This document shows positions 6,600 to 9,212 of a stretch of DNA of 9,212 nucleotides, piece after piece (within the stretch, counting starts at the first letter, position 1; every line of letters begins with the position of its first letter). Under the pieces are notes generated by a model. It was not told the origin of the DNA and ran no database searches. It was given only the letters and a program-made list of their open reading frames with translations. The position numbers and the translations under genes are program-made. Source of the DNA: Thermococci archaeon (GTDB taxonomy: Archaea > Methanobacteriota_B > Thermococci > Thermococcales > Thermococcaceae); contig QMUF01000055.1 of NCBI GenBank assembly GCA_003663525.1, positions 1 through 9,212 on the forward strand. Direction: 5' to 3'.

Positions 6600-7571
6600 T
6601 TACCACATTTGAAGTTGCCAATCCAGAAGTCCTTCCATAATTATATACTCCCATTCTTCAATACATTCATGCTCGATTTTTTTCAAATGCTTCATGTCCT
6701 GAGTGTTTGAAAAGTCCCTAATGGCCCTTGCAACACCTTTATCACATTTCCCACAATTATGGGGCCCCCTTTTCGAGCCAGCTCCCACAGGATCACTTAG
6801 AATTCTTTTTTCAGGAAAATTTCTTTTAGCCCATTTAATAACCTCAACAACACTCCAAAGCCATGGAGGCCGGTACTCCTTTTTTTCCCACAACCTCTCA
6901 TACACTGTGCCTCTTTGAATGTTAGTAACATTTATGGAGAAGGTGTCAGTATAAGGGGCAGCTTTCTTTATGCTCTCTTTTATATCCTCAATTCCATCAC
7001 GTTCATTTAGAAAAGCGGGTTTTAGAAGCAGATAAGTCTTCACATATGCCCCAGCCTCTCTAATAACTCTACTGGCCGTGATAAATTCTTCAAAAGTATT
7101 CCCCTTATTTATTCCCACATCAGCTATGTCATCACTTGCTGTTTCAAGACCTACAGCCACCTCGAAGTGTTTGCCTTCTACTAAATCAACTAACTCCTTA
7201 ACTGTCCCAAATCTAACAAGCTCAGAACGGGTCTCCACAACAATTTCCTTAACATCCTCAATTTTTGCCAATAAGGAGAAAATCTCCTTCCTTGTTGCAG
7301 GTTTAACTTCTCCATCATCAAAAAAGCTCCCTGAAGTAAATATTCTAACTGAAATTGGCCCTTTTTTTCCTTCAATTTTTTTGATGGCCTTTTTAAAATA
7401 TTCAATAAGATCTCTCTGAGTCCACGGTGTTTTTGGAGCCTCTGCTGGATATGAGCACATATAACATGCTTCTCCAATTCTATAACGATAACATCCTATT
7501 GTTGGTAATATCACATAAAGGGCAGTTCCTTTTTTCCCAGCAACGTTGTCCTCACTGGTCCAGAATGTCAT
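6600..7571 (-). CDS. raSEA: Radical SAM protein, archaeosine synthase partner (RaSEA) family
   Basis: Radical SAM enzyme of the archaeosine biosynthesis family (TIGR01210 type), 323 residues. RaSEA works with ArcS: ArcS adds lysine to preQ0 at position 15 of tRNA, and RaSEA cleaves the adduct to archaeosine. The N-terminal cluster motif GCYRYRIGEACYMCSYP places cysteines at 27, 36 and 39, spacing CX8CX2C instead of the classic CX3CX2C. RIFTSGSFFDDGE and VGLETASDD (about 141-149) follow as SAM-barrel segments. Near the C-terminus NCGKCD (C273, C276) and HEC (C303) could hold zinc or a second cluster. The ATG at 7571 follows GGGTGAG; upstream ATG and GTG codons at 7586 and 7589 are alternatives adding up to six residues. 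It is transcribed divergently from the DUF996-surE pair. Family assignment is by recall of the family's sequence features. Confidence 0.8.
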   Translation of the reverse strand: MTFWTSEDNVAGKKGTALYVILPTIGCYRYRIGEACYMCSYPAEAPKTPWTQRDLIEYFKKAIKKIEGKKGPISVRIFTSGSFFDDGEVKPATRKEIFSLLAKIEDVKEIVVETRSELVRFGTVKELVDLVEGKHFEVAVGLETASDDIADVGINKGNTFEEFITASRVIREAGAYVKTYLLLKPAFLNERDGIEDIKESIKKAAPYTDTFSINVTNIQRGTVYERLWEKKEYRPPWLWSVVEVIKWAKRNFPEKRILSDPVGAGSKRGPHNCGKCDKGVARAIRDFSNTQDMKHLKKIEHECIEEWEYIIMEGLLDWQLQMW

Positions 7572-7603
7572 TGTATTCTCACCCATCACATCTTGGAAAA
7601 TTC

Positions 7604-7613
7604 CTTTTTAAGT
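7604..7613 (-). promoter_or_regulatory. Possible TATA box of the radical SAM gene
   Basis: CTTAAAAAGG on the minus strand would place transcription start near 7582, just ahead of the ATG at 7571. A competing box, GTTTAAAGTATATC (7648-7635), would give a leader of about 40 bases. I cannot choose firmly between them. Confidence 0.3.
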
Positions 7614-7632
7614 TTGATGGAGAGCCGAAAAA

Positions 7633-7641
7633 GAGATATAC
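7633..7641 (+). promoter_or_regulatory. Promoter (TATA box) of the DUF996-surE pair
   Basis: GAGATATAC preceded by the A-rich CGAAAAA (7625-7631) looks like a BRE-TATA pair. A start about 25 bases downstream, near 7662, would sit just ahead of GGTGAGG (7664-7670), the ribosome binding site four bases before the ATG at 7675. Confidence 0.45.
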
Positions 7642-7658
7642 TTTAAACAAAGTTTAAA
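7642..7658. repeat. Inverted repeat in the divergent promoter region
   Basis: TTTAAAC-AAA-GTTTAAA is a perfect 7+7 inverted repeat. It lies between the TATA box and the expected start of the DUF996-surE transcript, where a bound repressor would block transcription. The AT richness of the region makes chance occurrence possible. Confidence 0.35.
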
Positions 7659-7674
7659 ATTAAGGTGAGGATTT

Positions 7675-8259
7675 ATGAGTTTAACAAATGCAAAAACCTA
7701 TGGTGGAACAGGAGCAATTCTATCTTTGCTTGGTGGGTTCATCCCAAGAGTTGGGAGTTTAGTTACATTGCTGGGGCTTGTGCTTCTACTCTTTGCAGTG
7801 AAAGAAATTGCTGATGAAATCGAAAGAGAAGACATATTCAGGGATTACTTAGTGGGAGTTATTCTTCGATTTGGAGCACTTATTGTCCTAATTCTTGCTC
7901 TCGTCCTCGCGATAGGATTTGCTGTGTTGAAAGGAGCCCCTTTTAAAGGGATGGAAGAAGGTTTTGAAGGAATGAGAAGGTTAATTGCACCTATACTGAT
8001 AGGAGCCCTCCTAGCATGGACCTTGTTTGTCCTTGGCACCTACTATACAAAAAAGAGCTACGAAAAGATATCCTCCGAGGTGCAAGTTGATACTTTTAAG
8101 ACGGTTGGCTTTTTGTACTTCGTAGGAGGGATCCTGCTGATAGCACTTGGAATAGGTCTTTTGGTACTTCTAATAGGTAAAATTCTGGAGATAGTGGCCT
8201 ACTTCTCTCTTCCAGAAAGCATTAAAAAAGAAGAAGTGAGTGAAAAAGTAGGGGGGTAA
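7675..8259 (+). CDS. DUF996 family integral membrane protein
   Basis: Small membrane protein of unknown function, 194 residues, resembling the archaeal DUF996 family. Hydrophobic segments lie at about 12-42 (one long or two short helices), 59-86, 103-124 and 143-168, so four or five crossings are likely. Charged loops separate them (KEIADEIEREDIFRDY; KKSYEKISSEVQVD), and the tail is short and lysine/glutamate-rich after LEIVAYFSLPE. No catalytic motif is visible. The ATG follows GGTGAGG at four bases. The gene ends six bases before surE, so the two are surely co-transcribed, but nothing in the sequence says how they are linked in function. Confidence 0.75.
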   Translation: MSLTNAKTYGGTGAILSLLGGFIPRVGSLVTLLGLVLLLFAVKEIADEIEREDIFRDYLVGVILRFGALIVLILALVLAIGFAVLKGAPFKGMEEGFEGMRRLIAPILIGALLAWTLFVLGTYYTKKSYEKISSEVQVDTFKTVGFLYFVGGILLIALGIGLLVLLIGKILEIVAYFSLPESIKKEEVSEKVGG

Positions 8260-8265
8260 GTAAAA

Positions 8266-9051
8266 GTGGCAAAGATCTTGGTAACAAACGATGATGGAAT
8301 TCACTCAAGGGGAATAAAAGCGGCCGTTGAAGCTCTTCAAGATCTTGGGAAGGTTTATGTAGTAGCACCAATGTTCCAAAGAAGCGCTAGTGGAAGAGCC
8401 ATGACCTTACACAGACCTTTAAGGGCAAAAAGAATTAAACTTAAGGGAGCAAAAGCGGCATATGCATTAGACGGGATGCCCGTTGATTGTGTAATTTTTG
8501 CCATGGCCCGTTTTGGTAAATTTGATCTCGCAGTTAGCGGGATAAATTTGGGAGAAAATATGAGTACTGAGATTACAATTTCTGGAACAGCCAGTGCTGC
8601 CATAGAAGCCGCTACTCATGATATTCCCAGTATAGCCATGAGTTTAGAAGTCAATCGAGAAAAACATAAATTTGGTGAAGGAGAAGAAATAGACTTTTCC
8701 GTAGCAAAATCCTTTTTAAAAAGAATTTCAAAGGCTATTCTGAGTAACGGAATGCCCAAGGGTGTTGATATGCTCAACATTAATGCCCCATATGATGCAC
8801 ATGAAAACACCCCTATAGAACTCACAAAACTCGCTAAAAGAATGTATATGGCCTCAGTTGAAGAGAGAATCGACCCTAAGGGGAATCCTTATTATTGGAT
8901 AGTCGGTACTCAATGCCCCAAAGATACTCTAGAACCAGGCACTGATATGTATGCTCTGAAAGTTGAAAGAAAAGTTAGCGTAACTCCAATAACCCTTAAC
9001 ATGACAGCAAAAGTCAATTTTAGTGATGTTAGAAGACATTTGCAGTTGTGA
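8266..9051 (+). CDS. surE: 5'/3'-nucleotidase SurE
   Basis: Metal-dependent nucleotidase removing phosphate from nucleoside monophosphates, 261 residues, normal length. The N-terminal NDDG (N8, D9, D10) binds the divalent metal, with S40 (QRSASG) and N94 (SGINLGEN) as the other expected ligands. The typical SGTASAA follows. The start is a GTG at 8266, with the G-rich GGGGGGT eight bases upstream, overlapping the end of the DUF996 gene region; no nearby ATG gives the conserved MAKILVTNDDG start. It is the second gene of a two-gene unit, in the cytoplasm. It meets the tRNA-Asp gene tail to tail, with about 60 bases between. Confidence 0.95.
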   Translation: MAKILVTNDDGIHSRGIKAAVEALQDLGKVYVVAPMFQRSASGRAMTLHRPLRAKRIKLKGAKAAYALDGMPVDCVIFAMARFGKFDLAVSGINLGENMSTEITISGTASAAIEAATHDIPSIAMSLEVNREKHKFGEGEEIDFSVAKSFLKRISKAILSNGMPKGVDMLNINAPYDAHENTPIELTKLAKRMYMASVEERIDPKGNPYYWIVGTQCPKDTLEPGTDMYALKVERKVSVTPITLNMTAKVNFSDVRRHLQL

Positions 9052-9102
9052 AGTATCCCCTCCCTGAAAGGTGAGAGTTTCAAAGAAAAATATAATATCA
9101 TC

Positions 9103-9107
9103 AAAAA
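9103..9107 (-). terminator. T-run downstream of tRNA-Asp
   Basis: Five T residues on the minus strand begin six bases past the CCA end of the tRNA, followed by more T-rich sequence. This is a typical short archaeal terminator. Confidence 0.45.
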
Positions 9108-9112
9108 GACTC

Positions 9113-9190
9113 TGGCGCCCGGGTCGGGATTTGAACCCGAGTCGCGGGAGTGACAGTGCCGCATGCTGGGCCTGGCTGCACCACCCGGGC
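9113..9190 (-). tRNA. trnD: tRNA-Asp (anticodon GTC), CCA encoded
   Basis: Read on the minus strand the cloverleaf is clear. The acceptor stem is GCCCGGG with CCCGGGC, discriminator G73 as expected for archaeal Asp, and an encoded CCA. The D stem is GTGC/GCAT, the loop begins AG (G15 is the archaeosine position), and GG marks 18-19. The anticodon loop is CTGTCAC with GTC at 34-36, and the T arm is TCGGG-TTCAAAT-CCCGA. No intron is present. The anticodon stem CGGCA/TCCCG has a C-C mismatch at 30-40, where a G at 30 would give a full stem. A sequence error, a real variant or a decaying copy are all possible. Confidence 0.93.
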
Positions 9191-9212
9191 CTCTGAGTGG
9201 CCGGGGGCGTCC

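Noticed and set aside
9088..9107. Possible C box (TTGATGA) on the minus strand between surE and tRNA-Asp
   Set aside because: The first base is T where a purine is needed, and no D box (CTGA) follows on that strand.
9198..9212. Possible 3' end of a second tRNA on the minus strand (GCCCCCGG then CCA), seven bases before tRNA-Asp
   Set aside because: Only 15 bases are in the window. The implied C1-G72 pair with G73 fits no archaeal isotype I recognise. More sequence to the right would settle it.

Overview
The window comes from a hyperthermophilic archaeon of the order Thermococcales (Pyrococcus or a low-GC Thermococcus). The evidence is a ferredoxin-linked 2-oxoacid oxidoreductase operon of the Pyrococcus type, archaeal TATA boxes, GGTGA-type ribosome binding sites, a Thermococcales-style C/D box sRNA, and an archaeosine-type radical SAM enzyme.

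Left edge (1-922): an unrecognised open fragment leaves the window on the minus strand. Next is the broken 3' half of a gltA/NfnB-like NADPH oxidoreductase gene. Its 5' half is missing, an in-frame TAG replaces a conserved Glu codon, and one A is lost near the 3' end. The lost base breaks an otherwise intact C-terminus.

Centre (923-6387, minus strand): a seven-gene operon read korD-korA-korB-korG, then a second alpha-beta-gamma set. The first four genes form 2-oxoglutarate:ferredoxin oxidoreductase (KGOR). The last three match the Pyrococcus enzyme called XOR, whose substrate is not established. The second set has no delta (ferredoxin-like) gene, so it may use KorD. Genes overlap by a few bases or lie 5-6 bases apart, except for a 55-base gap between korA and korB. 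That gap and the 3' end of korA hold, on the opposite strand, a C/D box sRNA gene (4891-4944) with its own TATA box. One of its guides is complementary to the universally conserved GGAUUAGAUA loop of 16S rRNA. The operon promoter is at about 6435, with a perfect inverted repeat just upstream.

Right (6600-9212): a radical SAM protein of the archaeosine-synthase partner family (minus strand) is divergent from a two-gene unit of a DUF996 membrane protein and SurE nucleotidase (plus strand). A tRNA-Asp(GTC) gene on the minus strand faces surE and carries a C-C mismatch in its anticodon stem.

Functionally, the centre passes electrons from 2-oxoacid oxidation to ferredoxin and makes acyl-CoA. The dead gltA-like gene is also from ferredoxin/NADPH metabolism. 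The sRNA, the radical SAM enzyme and the tRNA all relate to RNA modification. Where an upstream GTG would lengthen a gene, starts were placed on the ATG with the best-spaced ribosome binding site.
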